Notes: generated from the letters alone by a model not told the origin. A stretch of DNA of 64,000 nucleotides from Ureibacillus yapensis (GCF_003515775.1 NZ_QWEI01000007.1:62001-126000), one strand, 5' to 3'. Shown: positions 27,044 to 36,698, counted from the stretch's first letter. A program made the numbers and translations.

Positions 27044-27466
27044 ATGTCAGAAGAATTGACTCAAGCTCAACAATCTGTGGACACAGGAAGACAAGATCTA
27101 CTTGATCAATTATTAAAGCCTGAAGTTCAAGAATCACTAACTACTTTAGTGGAACAATTGCCAAAGTTAACTGAAGTGGTAAATTTGTTAACAAAAACTT
27201 ATGACTTGGCACAATTAGTGGCAACGGATGATGTATTGAAAGGCGATACAGTAAGTGCCATTAAAGAAATGGCCGACCCTGTTGTTGGTTCTGTTAAAGG
27301 AATCGCCCAAACGGCAATTGAAGCAAAAGATCGCGCTGAAGCTTCAAATGAATCAATCGGCATTTTCGGTATGCTGAAAATATTGAAAAATCCTGAAACG
27401 CAAAAACTTCTACGTTTTGCTAACGCATATTTAGAAGTACAAGCACAACATAATAATCAAAAATAA
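27044..27466 (+). CDS. yjlC: DUF1641 protein YjlC
   Basis: A 140-residue helical protein of the DUF1641 family, like YjlC of Bacillus. The family motif is in VVGSVKGIAQTAIEAKDRA and FGMLKILKNPETQKLLRF (about 105-125). Its function is unknown, but it is regularly encoded immediately before NADH dehydrogenase genes (38 bp here) and probably aids that enzyme. The start at 27044 has GGAGAATTGGAT in front; the upstream open frame overlaps the Rex site and is not used. Confidence 0.88.
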   Translation: MSEELTQAQQSVDTGRQDLLDQLLKPEVQESLTTLVEQLPKLTEVVNLLTKTYDLAQLVATDDVLKGDTVSAIKEMADPVVGSVKGIAQTAIEAKDRAEASNESIGIFGMLKILKNPETQKLLRFANAYLEVQAQHNNQK

Positions 27467-27504
27467 TATCCCTTTATATAATTAGTATGGACGGAGGATT
27501 TATC

Positions 27505-28689
27505 ATGTCAAAAAAAATCGTCATCTTAGGCGCAGGGTATGGTGGTTTGCTCACTGCGCTAACGTTGCGTAAATATCTAAAAAAAGAAGATGCAAATGTT
27601 ACAGTAGTGAATAAATACCCAACTCACCAACTGATTACAGAATTGCACCGCCTTGCGGGTGGGACAACTACTGAACGCGCAATTTCTTTCCCATTAACAA
27701 AACTGTTTAAAAACAAAGACGTAAATGTGATCATCAATGAAGTAAAATCTTTCTCGGTCGATAATAAAGAAGTTTACTTAAATGATGGCTCTGTACTTGA
27801 GTATGACTACTTGGTAGTTGCACTTGGAAGCCAAACTGGTTTCTTCGGCATCCCAGGCCTTGAAGAAAATAGTTTCGTACTGAAATCTGTTGAAGATGCG
27901 AATCGCATTTACACGCATATCGAAAATAAAATCGCGGCTTTTGCTAAAACAAAAGATCCGGCTGATGGCACTATCGTTATTGGCGGCGGTGGTTTAACTG
28001 GTGTGGAACTAGTTGGCGAAATCGTTGACCACTTCCCTGAAGTTGCCAGAAAATATGGCGTTGACTTTAAAGACCTGAACATCAAACTAGTTGAAGCTGG
28101 TCCAAAAATCTTGCCGGTATTGCCTGATGATTTAATCTCCCGCGCTTCTGAAAGCTTGTCTAAACGCGGCGTGGAATTCTTGACAGGACTTCCTGTAACA
28201 GGCGTTGAAGGCAACAAAATCTCGCTTAAAGACGGTTCTGTAATCGAATCCAATACATTCATCTGGACTGGCGGTGTTGCGGCATTGCCATTGGTACAAG
28301 AATCAGGTCTTGCATGTGACCGCGGAAAAGCAATCATTGATGAATACTTGCGTTCTACTTCTCATTCTGACGTATTCGTTGTGGGTGATGCTTCTGTCGC
28401 TCTTCCACCGGATGGAGGCCGTCCTCTATATGCGCCAACTGCTCAAAACGCTTGGCAAATGGGAGAAACTTGCGGATACAACTTATTCGCAACAATCGAA
28501 GGCCAAAAACTTGAAGAGTTCAACCCAATCAACTCCGGAACACTTGCAAGTCTTGGACGCAAAGACGGTGTAGCAACGGTTGGCGGCAACAACATTCCAT
28601 TAAAAGGGCTTCCTGCATCATTAATGAAAGAAGCTAGCCATATCCGTTACTTAACACACATCAAAGCATTATATGGATTAGCATACTAA
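27505..28689 (+). CDS. ndh: Type II NADH dehydrogenase
   Basis: A 394-residue FAD-dependent enzyme that passes electrons from NADH to menaquinone without pumping protons. The FAD-binding motif is KIVILGAGYGGLLTAL (about 4-19), the NADH-binding GxGxxG is IVIGGGGLTGVELVGE (about 155-170), and the second FAD contact is VFVVGDASVALPPDGG (about 290-305). An amphipathic C-terminus would attach it to the membrane. GGAGGA lies 7 bases before the ATG. It is co-transcribed with yjlC under the probable Rex site. Confidence 0.93.
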   Translation: MSKKIVILGAGYGGLLTALTLRKYLKKEDANVTVVNKYPTHQLITELHRLAGGTTTERAISFPLTKLFKNKDVNVIINEVKSFSVDNKEVYLNDGSVLEYDYLVVALGSQTGFFGIPGLEENSFVLKSVEDANRIYTHIENKIAAFAKTKDPADGTIVIGGGGLTGVELVGEIVDHFPEVARKYGVDFKDLNIKLVEAGPKILPVLPDDLISRASESLSKRGVEFLTGLPVTGVEGNKISLKDGSVIESNTFIWTGGVAALPLVQESGLACDRGKAIIDEYLRSTSHSDVFVVGDASVALPPDGGRPLYAPTAQNAWQMGETCGYNLFATIEGQKLEEFNPINSGTLASLGRKDGVATVGGNNIPLKGLPASLMKEASHIRYLTHIKALYGLAY

Positions 28690-28694
28690 TTTTA

Positions 28695-28730
28695 AAAAAA
28701 GATTTCGGTCAAGCACCGAAATCTTTTTTT
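28695..28730 (+). terminator. Terminator of yjlC-ndh
   Basis: 12-bp stem AAAGATTTCGGT/ACCGAAATCTTT with loop of five, then a T-run. Confidence 0.9.
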
Positions 28731-28846
28731 GTTTTCCCTTCCATGCTCTGCTCCTTATTGCCCCCTTGCTAAATCCCTCTTTGATTTTGTAAATAAAAGG
28801 GTATAATTGAAACTACAAGCTATGGATAAAGGAGGGAAACTTCGAC

Positions 28847-30058
28847 ATGAGTGATGCAAAATCTGCGCTAAACAATCCAATCTACCCTGTGATGATTGCG
28901 ATTGGTGTAGCCCATTTAATCAACGATACCATGCAATCCGTTGTTCCGGCGATGTTCCCTCTTTTGGAGCGCGACCTGGGATTATCTTTTACGGAACTAG
29001 GGATGATTTCCTTTGTATTAAATATGTTCTCTTCTACCCTGCAGCCAGTCGTAGGGTTTGTCAGCGATAAGAAACCAATGCCGTATGCATTGCCAATCGG
29101 AATGATGAGTTCCTTTATTGGAATACTGATGCTTGTATTGGCTCAATCTTATTGGCTTATTTTAATCGCCGTTCTATTTTTGGGCTTTGGCTCTGCCATC
29201 TTTCACCCAGAAGGCTCAAGAGTTTCCTTTATGTCTTCGGGAAATAGAAGAGGTCTTGCACAATCCATTTACCAAGTGGGCGGAAATTCAGGCCAAGCGC
29301 TGGCCCCTTTAATCAGCGCCTTTATACTGGATGTTTATGGACAGCATGGTGCCGCAATCATCTTGCTATTAACCTCAATTGGAATTGCAATATTGTTGAA
29401 GATTTCAAGATGGTATGCAGAGCAGCTGCGTGAGGAAAAATCAGAGCAAAAAAAGAAGAAGATACTCGTTTCCTCATTGCCTCCGTTAACAAAAAAACAG
29501 GTTGGGATTGCGTTAACCCTATTGCTGATCATTATTTTCGCAAGATCGTTTTACACAACAAACATTACCAATTTCTATGTTTTTTATCTAATGGATCACT
29601 ATGATTTAACATTAAAGATGGGCCAAGTATTTATATTTCTCTTTATGGCTTTTGGTGTGGTAGGTACTTTCTTTGGGGGTTCGCTATCGGATCGCATTGG
29701 AAGAAAAAATGTGATCCTGCTATCAGTAGTAGGCCCGCTTCCATTTTGCTTGCTTTTGCCTTACATGCCTATCTGGCTGGTGTTGGTTTTCCTGATTATC
29801 ATCGGTACGTTAATCATGATTAGTTTCTCCGTAACTGTGGTGTATGCACAGGAATTGGTGCCAAGCAAAATTGGGACGATGGCCGGCTTAACTACCGGAT
29901 TTGCTTTTGGAATGGGGGCAATCGGGGCAGTGGTAATCGGTTTCCTGTTGGATTCTATTGGTATAGATACGACCATCAAAATCGTTTCCTTATTGCCAAT
30001 CTTATTGATTGTCGCATTTTTACTGCCAAAAGATCATGTTGAAAAGAGTTCATCATAA
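28847..30058 (+). CDS. MFS efflux pump, fosmidomycin-resistance (Fsr) type
   Basis: A 403-residue permease with about 12 membrane helices. The opening VMIAIGVAHLINDTMQSVVPAMFP and the block GFGSAIFHPEGSRVSF (about 110-125) with YQVGGNSGQALAPL are the hallmarks of the Fsr subfamily. The helix 8-9 loop is GGSLSDRIGRKN. Members export fosmidomycin and other compounds, and the natural substrate here is unknown. GGAGGG lies 10 bases before the ATG. It ends at a bidirectional terminator. Confidence 0.87.
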   Translation: MSDAKSALNNPIYPVMIAIGVAHLINDTMQSVVPAMFPLLERDLGLSFTELGMISFVLNMFSSTLQPVVGFVSDKKPMPYALPIGMMSSFIGILMLVLAQSYWLILIAVLFLGFGSAIFHPEGSRVSFMSSGNRRGLAQSIYQVGGNSGQALAPLISAFILDVYGQHGAAIILLLTSIGIAILLKISRWYAEQLREEKSEQKKKKILVSSLPPLTKKQVGIALTLLLIIIFARSFYTTNITNFYVFYLMDHYDLTLKMGQVFIFLFMAFGVVGTFFGGSLSDRIGRKNVILLSVVGPLPFCLLLPYMPIWLVLVFLIIIGTLIMISFSVTVVYAQELVPSKIGTMAGLTTGFAFGMGAIGAVVIGFLLDSIGIDTTIKIVSLLPILLIVAFLLPKDHVEKSSS

Positions 30059-30079
30059 AAAATAAGCTGTCCTTAAGAA

Positions 30080-30117
30080 AGAGAGGGGTCTCAACACTTA
30101 TGAGACCCCTCCTTTTC
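30080..30117. terminator. Bidirectional terminator between the Fsr-like and DedA genes
   Basis: 11-bp stem GAGGGGTCTCA/TGAGACCCCTC (30083-30093 with 30101-30111), with CTTTT on one side and a short A-rich end on the other. Confidence 0.8.
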
Positions 30118-30119
30118 CA

Positions 30120-30728
30120 TTAACTTCTTTTCTTTTTACGGTAAAATCGAATGACAATAATCAAAAAGACAATGACGATTGCTGTATAGGCGAAATTAGA
30201 ATATACATCCATGTAGCCGACAATCGTTTCCCACGATTCTCCAACGGCCGCTCCTACATTGACCAGCACCATATTCCAGATTAATGTACCCAAGGTTGTA
30301 AGCAATAGGAATATCCAGAAATTCATTTTGGCTAGTCCAGCCGGCAATGAAATTAAACTTCGAATTAAGGGAATGAATCGGCAGAAGAAAACTGTCCAAA
30401 CTTCATATTTTTCGAACCATGAATTGGCTTTATGAATGTCGTTGCTTGTTAAACGCAAGAATTTCCCCCACTTGTCCACAAACCGTTCAATGCGGCGTAT
30501 GCCAACAACAGCCCCGACGCCATAAAGAATGATTGCTCCAGCAACCGAACCTAAAGTTGAAGCAATGACAACGCCTGTCACCGTCAAATCGGTATGAGTT
30601 GTCATAAAGCCGCCAAAAGTTAAAATGACTTCAGAAGGGATTGGAGGAAATAAATTTTCAAGCATAATCAGCAGAAACACACCGATGTATCCAAAATCCT
30701 CCATGACGCTAGTAATCCAGGTTTCCAT
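30120..30728 (-). CDS. DedA (SNARE-associated/VTT) family membrane protein
   Basis: A 202-residue membrane protein with four to five hydrophobic segments. The DedA signature is ENLFPPIPSEVILTFGGFM (about 24-42), and the RFIPLIRSLISLPAGLAKMN block (about 115-134) is the second conserved element. DedA proteins are lipid scramblases or flippases (for example undecaprenyl phosphate or phosphatidylethanolamine recycling), driven by the proton gradient. It resembles YngC of Bacillus. AAGGAG precedes the ATG. Confidence 0.88.
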   Translation of the reverse strand: METWITSVMEDFGYIGVFLLIMLENLFPPIPSEVILTFGGFMTTHTDLTVTGVVIASTLGSVAGAIILYGVGAVVGIRRIERFVDKWGKFLRLTSNDIHKANSWFEKYEVWTVFFCRFIPLIRSLISLPAGLAKMNFWIFLLLTTLGTLIWNMVLVNVGAAVGESWETIVGYMDVYSNFAYTAIVIVFLIIVIRFYRKKKRS

Positions 30729-30935
30729 TCATATTCTCCTTATGTAAAAAAATAAAATCCGTAAAATCAATCACTTGCTTTATTCATTCTAATGCTACTC
30801 TATTATTTTAACCTATTCAAATAATGTTTTGCACATGCATAAAAATGTTGCCCCAATATAAGCAAATAACTTACTATCATTTGACTGCTATTGAACGAAT
30901 TAGGTTCCAAAGGATTTGTTGCTGCCTATTTTTCG

Positions 30936-30979
30936 CAAAAATTTAGGAGGAACCATTTCTAAAAAGAATGGCCCTCCTA
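30936..30979 (-). terminator. Terminator of the first opp operon
   Basis: Minus-strand TAGGAGG...CCATT pairs with AATGG...CCTCCTA, then an A/T-rich tail with TTTTT. It lies 43 bases past the oppF stop. Confidence 0.6.
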
Positions 30980-31021
30980 TAAATGGATGTATTTCATTGT
31001 TATACTCGCATATTTACAATC

Positions 31022-31930
31022 TTATTTTGTCCATTTTTTAATTTGATTATCCGATCCATATACAAAATGATTTGGCACAACCTCATGAACACTTGCTTGT
31101 TCCGTTGTTTCTTCATGAACATAAGGTATTCTTTGGCGCTTTCTTTCCGTAAGCGGATCTGGAAGCGGTACAGCTGAAAGCAACGATTTTGTATACGGGT
31201 GAATCGGATTGTTGTAGATCTCATTTGCTTCGCCAAGTTCAACAATTTTCCCTCGGTACATAACAGCGATGCGATCACTAATATACTTTACCATGGATAA
31301 ATCATGGGCGATAAACAAATAGGTTAAGTTGCGCTCTTTTTGAAGTTTCTTCAACAAGTTAACCACTTGCGCCTGGATCGATACGTCCAATGCGGAAATC
31401 GGTTCATCGGCAATGATAAAGCTTGGATCCAAGCTTAAAGCACGTGCAATTCCGATACGCTGGCGCTGACCGCCGGAGAACTCATGCGCATAGCGGTTGG
31501 CATGCTCGCGGTTTAAGCCAACTGCTTCCAATAAGTTTCCGATGTGTTCGCGTCGTTCTTTTTTATCTTTATGCAAACCATGTATGTCAAAGCCTTCACT
31601 AATAATCTCGCCAGCTGTCATACGTGGATTTAGTGATGCATAGGGATCCTGGAATATCATTTGCATTTCACGATTGAATTCTTTCAATTCTTTGCGTGAT
31701 TTGCTTGCGTGAATATTTTTTCCTTTGAAAATGACTTCCCCATCCGTAATGTCATAAAGGCGGATCACCGAGCGGCCGGTTGTCGATTTACCGCAACCCG
31801 ACTCCCCTACGAGACCAAGTGTTTCTCCTTCATAAACATCGAAGCTGATTCCATCAACCGCCTTAATCGGATTGGACGGAGAGCCGAAATATTGTTTTAA
31901 GTTTTTTACTTCCAACAACTTATTAGGCAT
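31022..31930 (-). CDS. oppF: Oligopeptide ABC transporter ATPase OppF (operon 1)
   Basis: A 302-residue ATPase. Walker A is GESGCGKST (about 38-46), the signature is FSGGQRQR (about 150), Walker B is IIADEPISALD. The C-terminal oligopeptide/dipeptide transporter extension (YTKSLLSAVPLPDP, about 250-263) is present. It works as a heterodimer with OppD. The ATG lies 8 bp inside the end of oppD. It is nearly the same as the OppF of the second operon at 37008-37913; divergence is mainly in the last 40 residues. Confidence 0.93.
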   Translation of the reverse strand: MPNKLLEVKNLKQYFGSPSNPIKAVDGISFDVYEGETLGLVGESGCGKSTTGRSVIRLYDITDGEVIFKGKNIHASKSRKELKEFNREMQMIFQDPYASLNPRMTAGEIISEGFDIHGLHKDKKERREHIGNLLEAVGLNREHANRYAHEFSGGQRQRIGIARALSLDPSFIIADEPISALDVSIQAQVVNLLKKLQKERNLTYLFIAHDLSMVKYISDRIAVMYRGKIVELGEANEIYNNPIHPYTKSLLSAVPLPDPLTERKRQRIPYVHEETTEQASVHEVVPNHFVYGSDNQIKKWTK

Positions 31931-32978
31931 TTTCTCCAGCCTCCTTCAAATAACCTTCAATTCTTTGTTGAATCACATCAGGAATCGGAACTTCCGGTGC
32001 ATCCGGGTGCAACAGCCACGTTTTTGCATAATGCGTTTCGGATACTTTAAACATTGGCGGCTCTTGTTCATAATCAATTGCCATCGCGAATTCATTGCGC
32101 GCAGCAAACGCATCCCCGATTGGCGGGTGAATAAGATCCGGCGGTGAACCTGGAATCGTGCGCAATTCTTCTTCGGCATCATTTTTCAAATCAGGCATGG
32201 ATCCCAACAATCCCCATGTGTAGGGATGTCTTGGATTATAGAAGATATCATTGACCGTCCCGTATTCTACGATTTGTCCGGCATACATAACCGCCACTCG
32301 GTCTGCAACGTTTGCAACGACTCCCAAATCATGAGTAATAAAGATAATAGACGTATTGCTTTTCTTTTGAATATCTTTCATCAGCTCCAAAATTTGAGCT
32401 TGAATCGTTACGTCCAAGGCTGTTGTCGGCTCATCGGCGATCAATAATTTTGGATCTGCCGCAAGAGCAATTGCTATAACGACACGTTGTCGCATCCCGC
32501 CACTGAATTCATGCGGATATTGTTTGAAGCGTTTTTCCGGCATTGGGATGCCAACAAGATCCAGCAATTTAATGGCACGCTGCTTTGCTTCCTCTTTTGA
32601 AACTTTTTTATTATGCTTCAAGATTACTTCCGTAATTTGACGTCCAACACGCATTGTCGGATTTAGGGCCGTCATCGGATCCTGGAAGATCATCGCGATA
32701 TCATTTCCTCGCACCTTTGACATTTCCTTTTCCGTCAATGGAATCAAATCGCGGCCTTCAAATAGAATTTCCCCACCGGCATAAATACCGGGTGGCTGAG
32801 GAATCAATTTCATAATCGAGTTGCTCGTTACACTTTTTCCCGAACCCGATTCGCCAACAATCGCCAACGTTTCGCCTTCATACAGTTCAAAGCTCACTCC
32901 ACGAACAGCTTGGACGATTCCTGCATATGTTTTAAAGTTAATTTTTAAATCATTAACCTCCAACAATTTTTTTCTCAT
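31923..32978 (-). CDS. oppD: Oligopeptide ABC transporter ATPase OppD (operon 1)
   Basis: A 351-residue ATPase, partner of OppF. Walker A is GESGSGKSV (about 38-46), the signature is FSGGMRQR (about 160), Walker B is LLIADEPTTALD. The C-terminal extension (YTWGLLGSMPDLKNDAEEEL, then IPGSPPDL) carries the OppD-type region that in many homologues holds an iron-sulfur or regulatory loop; I do not see a cysteine cluster. The ATG follows GAAGGTGAG. It is 16 bp downstream of oppC. Confidence 0.93.
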   Translation of the reverse strand: MRKKLLEVNDLKINFKTYAGIVQAVRGVSFELYEGETLAIVGESGSGKSVTSNSIMKLIPQPPGIYAGGEILFEGRDLIPLTEKEMSKVRGNDIAMIFQDPMTALNPTMRVGRQITEVILKHNKKVSKEEAKQRAIKLLDLVGIPMPEKRFKQYPHEFSGGMRQRVVIAIALAADPKLLIADEPTTALDVTIQAQILELMKDIQKKSNTSIIFITHDLGVVANVADRVAVMYAGQIVEYGTVNDIFYNPRHPYTWGLLGSMPDLKNDAEEELRTIPGSPPDLIHPPIGDAFAARNEFAMAIDYEQEPPMFKVSETHYAKTWLLHPDAPEVPIPDVIQQRIEGYLKEAGENA

Positions 32979-32994
32979 TTTTTCTCACCTTCTT

Positions 32995-33924
32995 CTATTT
33001 ACGTAGTTTTGGATCCAGGGCATCTCGCAATCCGTCGCCAACAGCATTGAATGCAAAAATCGTCAACGAGATAAAGAACGCCGGGAAGAATAGGCGCCAC
33101 GGTGCCGAAGTCAGTGCTTTATTTCCTTCAGAAGCCATCGTACCCCAACTTGCTGTCGGAGCAGGCACACCCAGTCCCAAATAACTTAAAAACGATTCTG
33201 TAAAAATAGCCGTCGGAATGGTTAAGGTCATTGTCACTAAAATAGCGCCGAGTGCGTTTGGCACAATATGTTTCATGATTAAATGCCACGTATTTGCCCC
33301 CAATGTTCTTGCAGCCAATACGTATTCTTGATTTTTAATGGATAATACTTCACCGCGGACGATACGGGCCATGTTCACCCAGCCTGTAATCGATAACGCA
33401 AGAATCATCGGCAATAATCCCGGTTCCAATACTACCAGCAAGATAATTACGACCAGCAGGTATGGAACAGCCGATAAAATATCTGCAATACGCATCATGA
33501 TATTATCCAAGCGTCCGCCTGCCAGACCTGAAATACTGCCCCATAAAACACCGATGATCAAGTCAATGATAGCAGCCGTAATCCCGATAAATAACGAAAT
33601 TCGTGCCCCTTGCCATACACGGACGAAGACATCACGGCCCAAATCATCCGTTCCGAACCAATGCGCTGCTGATGGCGCTGCATTGTAGATGCCCAGTTGT
33701 TCGCGATAACTGTATGGGCTAAAAATAGGTACAAAAATCGCTGCCAAAATAACGATGATCAATGCGATGATCCCAAAAATAGCCAACTTGTTTTGAGAGA
33801 AGCGAAGAATAACTTCTTTCCAAAACGATACAGATTTATCAGCCAACTTTTCGCTTTCGCCCTGACGGATGCCTACAAATTTAAACTGATCCGGCGAAAT
33901 CTTATCCAACTTGTTTTGCGCCAT
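32995..33924 (-). CDS. oppC: Oligopeptide ABC transporter permease OppC (operon 1)
   Basis: A 309-residue permease. A soluble N-terminal stretch (about 1-40, with FVGIRQGESEKLADKSVSFW) precedes TM1 and an extracellular loop. Five further segments follow. The EAA coupling motif is around EYVLAARTLGANTWHLIMKH (about 195-215). It pairs with OppB to form the channel. Its start overlaps the oppB stop as TAATG. Confidence 0.92.
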   Translation of the reverse strand: MAQNKLDKISPDQFKFVGIRQGESEKLADKSVSFWKEVILRFSQNKLAIFGIIALIIVILAAIFVPIFSPYSYREQLGIYNAAPSAAHWFGTDDLGRDVFVRVWQGARISLFIGITAAIIDLIIGVLWGSISGLAGGRLDNIMMRIADILSAVPYLLVVIILLVVLEPGLLPMILALSITGWVNMARIVRGEVLSIKNQEYVLAARTLGANTWHLIMKHIVPNALGAILVTMTLTIPTAIFTESFLSYLGLGVPAPTASWGTMASEGNKALTSAPWRLFFPAFFISLTIFAFNAVGDGLRDALDPKLRK

Positions 33925-34853
33925 TATTTTTTCGCTCCTTTCAATTTAATTCGTGGGTCAATCACACTGTATAAAATATCAACAATCAATACTGCGAATA
34001 GCAAGATAATTGAATAGAAAACAGTGGTCCCCATAATAACCGTATAGTCACGGTTTGTAATACTTGTTACGAAGTGCTTCCCGAGACCCGGAATCGCAAA
34101 AATCTGTTCAATAATGAAACTACCTGTCACAACACCTGCAGTTAGTGGTCCTAAGTATGTAATGACCGGAAGCAGAGCATTTCTTAATGTGTGCTTAAAA
34201 ACAGTTGTCCATTTTCCAAGGCCTTTGGCGCGAGCCATTTTTACATAATCGCTGCTGCTTTGTTCCAACATGCTTGAACGCGTTAGTTTTGCAATGAATC
34301 CCATATGCGAAATCGCAATGGCAAGAGCAGGCAGGATACTGTAGATGAAGCCTCTCCAACCACTTACAGGGAACATTCCCAGTTTGAATGCCAAGAAATA
34401 TTGCATCAAACCAGCCAAGATGAAGGATGGGACGGAAATCCCCAATACCGCAATAGTAGAAGATAGATAATCAGGGAACTTATTGTGGTAAAGCGCGGCA
34501 ATAACTCCCAATAAAATACCGAATCCCACTGCCAACAACATCGCTTCGATTCCCAGCGTCAATGAAATAGGGAAACTTTCTGCAATCATATCATTCGTTG
34601 AGCGACCTTTGTATTTCATCGATTCCCCGAAATCAAACGTCACAGTATCGATTAAATAATCCTTATATTGAATGTACCAAGGATTATCTAATCCATATTT
34701 TGCATTTAACTGCGCTTCAATTTGCGGCGGAAAGTCTCGTTCACTTGCGAAAGGACTACCTGGTGCTATCTGCATCAAGAAAAATGTAGCTGTGACAATG
34801 AAATAGAGCGCAATCAAGATATAGACCAATCTTTTTAATATATATGTAACCAT
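33924..34853 (-). CDS. oppB: Oligopeptide ABC transporter permease OppB (operon 1)
   Basis: A 309-residue permease starting [20 protein letters not shown], the classic OppB opening. TM1 is followed by a large extracellular loop (about 30-95) and five more segments. The coupling motif is [20 protein letters not shown] (about 195-215). The start at 34853 follows AAAGGAGGG by about 8 bases; the frame is open 20 codons further upstream into the attenuator hairpin, which I discount. Confidence 0.92.
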   Translation of the reverse strand: MVTYILKRLVYILIALYFIVTATFFLMQIAPGSPFASERDFPPQIEAQLNAKYGLDNPWYIQYKDYLIDTVTFDFGESMKYKGRSTNDMIAESFPISLTLGIEAMLLAVGFGILLGVIAALYHNKFPDYLSSTIAVLGISVPSFILAGLMQYFLAFKLGMFPVSGWRGFIYSILPALAIAISHMGFIAKLTRSSMLEQSSSDYVKMARAKGLGKWTTVFKHTLRNALLPVITYLGPLTAGVVTGSFIIEQIFAIPGLGKHFVTSITNRDYTVIMGTTVFYSIILLFAVLIVDILYSVIDPRIKLKGAKK

Positions 34854-34880
34854 TTGCATTCCCTCCTTTTGGATTAATAG

Positions 34881-34944
34881 AAAAAAATAACAGTACATAG
34901 AGCTGCTTGTCATCGTATAAATCCGAATGAGGCAGCCTATGTAC
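34881..34944 (-). terminator. Attenuator-like hairpin between oppA and oppB (operon 1)
   Basis: Minus-strand GTACATAG-GCTGCC pairs with AGCAGC-CTCTATGTAC-like arms (34937-34944 with 34893-34900, plus inner pairing), followed by TGTTATTTTTT. It lies between the binding-protein gene and the rest of the operon, so it probably lets only part of the transcripts through. Confidence 0.7.
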
Positions 34945-34987
34945 TATTACGGGTAAACAGCAACTTGTTTAAATTGATGTTAGTATA

Positions 34988-36616
34988 TTATTTGTTAATA
35001 TCTACATATTTAAGATGTACGTTTCCTAATGCATCTGGTTGCATGTTTTCAACGTAGTCTTTTTTAACGTAAAGATTTGTGTAATAGTAAATCGGTGCAA
35101 TTGGGAATTCCTCCATTGCAATTGCTTCAGCTTGTTTAAATAAATCGGTACGAGCATCTGCATCCGTTTCTGTAGTTGTTTGTTCCATCAGTTTTGCGTA
35201 TTCTGGATTTTCCCAACCAGTATCATTGTTGCCATTTTCCGCAGAATCATATTGTTCCAGGAATGTAGAAGCATCGTTGTAATCAGCAACCCAACCCATA
35301 CGAGCAGCATCATAGTCTAAAGAATTGACTTTATCCAAGTATACTTGCCATTCAGAGTTGTCGATTGTCACTTCGATACCCAAGTTTTTGTGCCAGCTTT
35401 CTTGTACAAATTGAGCAATCGCAGCATGCGCTTCGCTTGTATTAATAGAAAGTCCAATCGAGATTTCACTTGGGTCAGTAATACCAAGTTCAGCCATACC
35501 AGCTTCTAGAGCAGCCTTTGCTCCCTCGATATCATTATCTTTGAAATAACCTTCAGCATCTTCAAAGCCTTTAATTGCGGGAGGTACCATACCTAAAGCA
35601 GGCGTTTGCTCACCTTTTACAACATTGTCGATTAACCCTTGGCGATCAATTGCAAGCGTTAATGCTTTACGGATGTTAGCGTTTGAAGTAAATTCACCCG
35701 TAGTGTTGAACTTGTAAACATAAATTGCTGCAAAGTCCTCAACATTCAAAATGCCTTCTTCTTTGTAGCGATCAATCACATCTAAACCTATAGTTTGGTA
35801 TGGAGCTCCTAGGAAATCAATTTCCCCTGCATCAAACATTGTAGAAGCAGTTGCTTCATTTTCTACCATCGCGATATTAACTTTGTCCAACGCTACATTT
35901 TCAGCATCCCAGTAAGTATCGTTTTTCTCCAAAGTAATCGATCCTGAATGCTGCCAATCAGCTAATGTGAAAGGACCGTTTGTTACGTAAGTTTCACCAG
36001 CTTCTGAATACCAAGTTTCGTTAGCTTCTGCAGTTGCTTTGTGAATTGGGAAATATGTTTTGAATGCTGTTAATTCCAGGAAGTAAGGAGTCGGATTTTC
36101 CAACGTAACTTCCAATGTTTTTTCGTCAATTACATTAATTCCTAGATCTTCTTCAGTGCCTTCACCTAAGTTGAAAGCCTCTGCCCCTTTAATTGGGTAA
36201 AGAATAGATGCATATTCTGATGCATTTTCCGGATTCAATGCGAATGTCCAAGCATATGCAAAGTCTTCGGCAGTGACTGGATCACCATTTGACCATGTTG
36301 CATCACGTAAAGTAAATGTATAAACTAAACCATCTTCGCTAACTTCCACGTTTTCTGCAGCAGCGTTTACTGGTTCTCCATCTTTAATCGTTGTTAAACC
36401 TTCAAAAACGTTTTGCAAAATCGCATTGGAAGTACTATCCGTTGCTAATTGCGGGTGCAATGATGGCGGTTCAGAAGGAATGACCAAGTTTAGTTCTTTA
36501 GCGCTTGTACCATCTTCTGATGTAGAGCCACCCTCTTCTCCTCCAAAGTTACAAGCTGCTAATACTACCGATAGAGCCAATAACAATGAAAGAAGCAGAA
36601 AATTATTTTTCTTCAT
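34988..36616 (-). CDS. oppA: Oligopeptide-binding lipoprotein OppA (operon 1)
   Basis: A 542-residue peptide-binding lipoprotein, anchored outside the membrane (lipobox LAAC, Cys at about 22). It belongs to the SBP family 5: early block LNLVIPSEPPSLHPQLATDS (about 40-60), central YPIKGAEAFNLGEGTEEDLG, and the RKALTLAIDRQGLIDNV block (about 310-326) typical of OppA. The start at 36616 follows AGGAGG by 6 bases. It is clearly paralogous to the second OppA at 40938-42611, with most change in the acidic linker after the lipid cysteine and in loops. This suggests altered peptide preference; that is inference. Confidence 0.93.
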   Translation of the reverse strand: MKKNNFLLLSLLLALSVVLAACNFGGEEGGSTSEDGTSAKELNLVIPSEPPSLHPQLATDSTSNAILQNVFEGLTTIKDGEPVNAAAENVEVSEDGLVYTFTLRDATWSNGDPVTAEDFAYAWTFALNPENASEYASILYPIKGAEAFNLGEGTEEDLGINVIDEKTLEVTLENPTPYFLELTAFKTYFPIHKATAEANETWYSEAGETYVTNGPFTLADWQHSGSITLEKNDTYWDAENVALDKVNIAMVENEATASTMFDAGEIDFLGAPYQTIGLDVIDRYKEEGILNVEDFAAIYVYKFNTTGEFTSNANIRKALTLAIDRQGLIDNVVKGEQTPALGMVPPAIKGFEDAEGYFKDNDIEGAKAALEAGMAELGITDPSEISIGLSINTSEAHAAIAQFVQESWHKNLGIEVTIDNSEWQVYLDKVNSLDYDAARMGWVADYNDASTFLEQYDSAENGNNDTGWENPEYAKLMEQTTTETDADARTDLFKQAEAIAMEEFPIAPIYYYTNLYVKKDYVENMQPDALGNVHLKYVDINK

Positions 36617-36653
36617 AAATATCCTCCTAACATTATTTTGTAATATATTTCCC

Positions 36654-36668
36654 ATTTTTCAGAAAACT
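36654..36668 (-). promoter_or_regulatory. CodY-box-like site upstream of oppA (operon 1), proximal
   Basis: ATTTTTCAGAAAACT matches the CodY consensus AATTTTCWGAAAATT in 13 of 15 positions. It lies about 40 bases before the oppA start. Confidence 0.55.
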
Positions 36669-36683
36669 TCGCTTCTATTTTTC

Positions 36684-36698
36684 ATTTTTCTGAAAATA
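36684..36698 (-). promoter_or_regulatory. CodY-box-like site upstream of oppA (operon 1), distal
   Basis: ATTTTTCTGAAAATA, 13 of 15 matches to the CodY consensus, centred 30 bases from the proximal box. Paired boxes at this spacing could be bound cooperatively. Confidence 0.55.
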
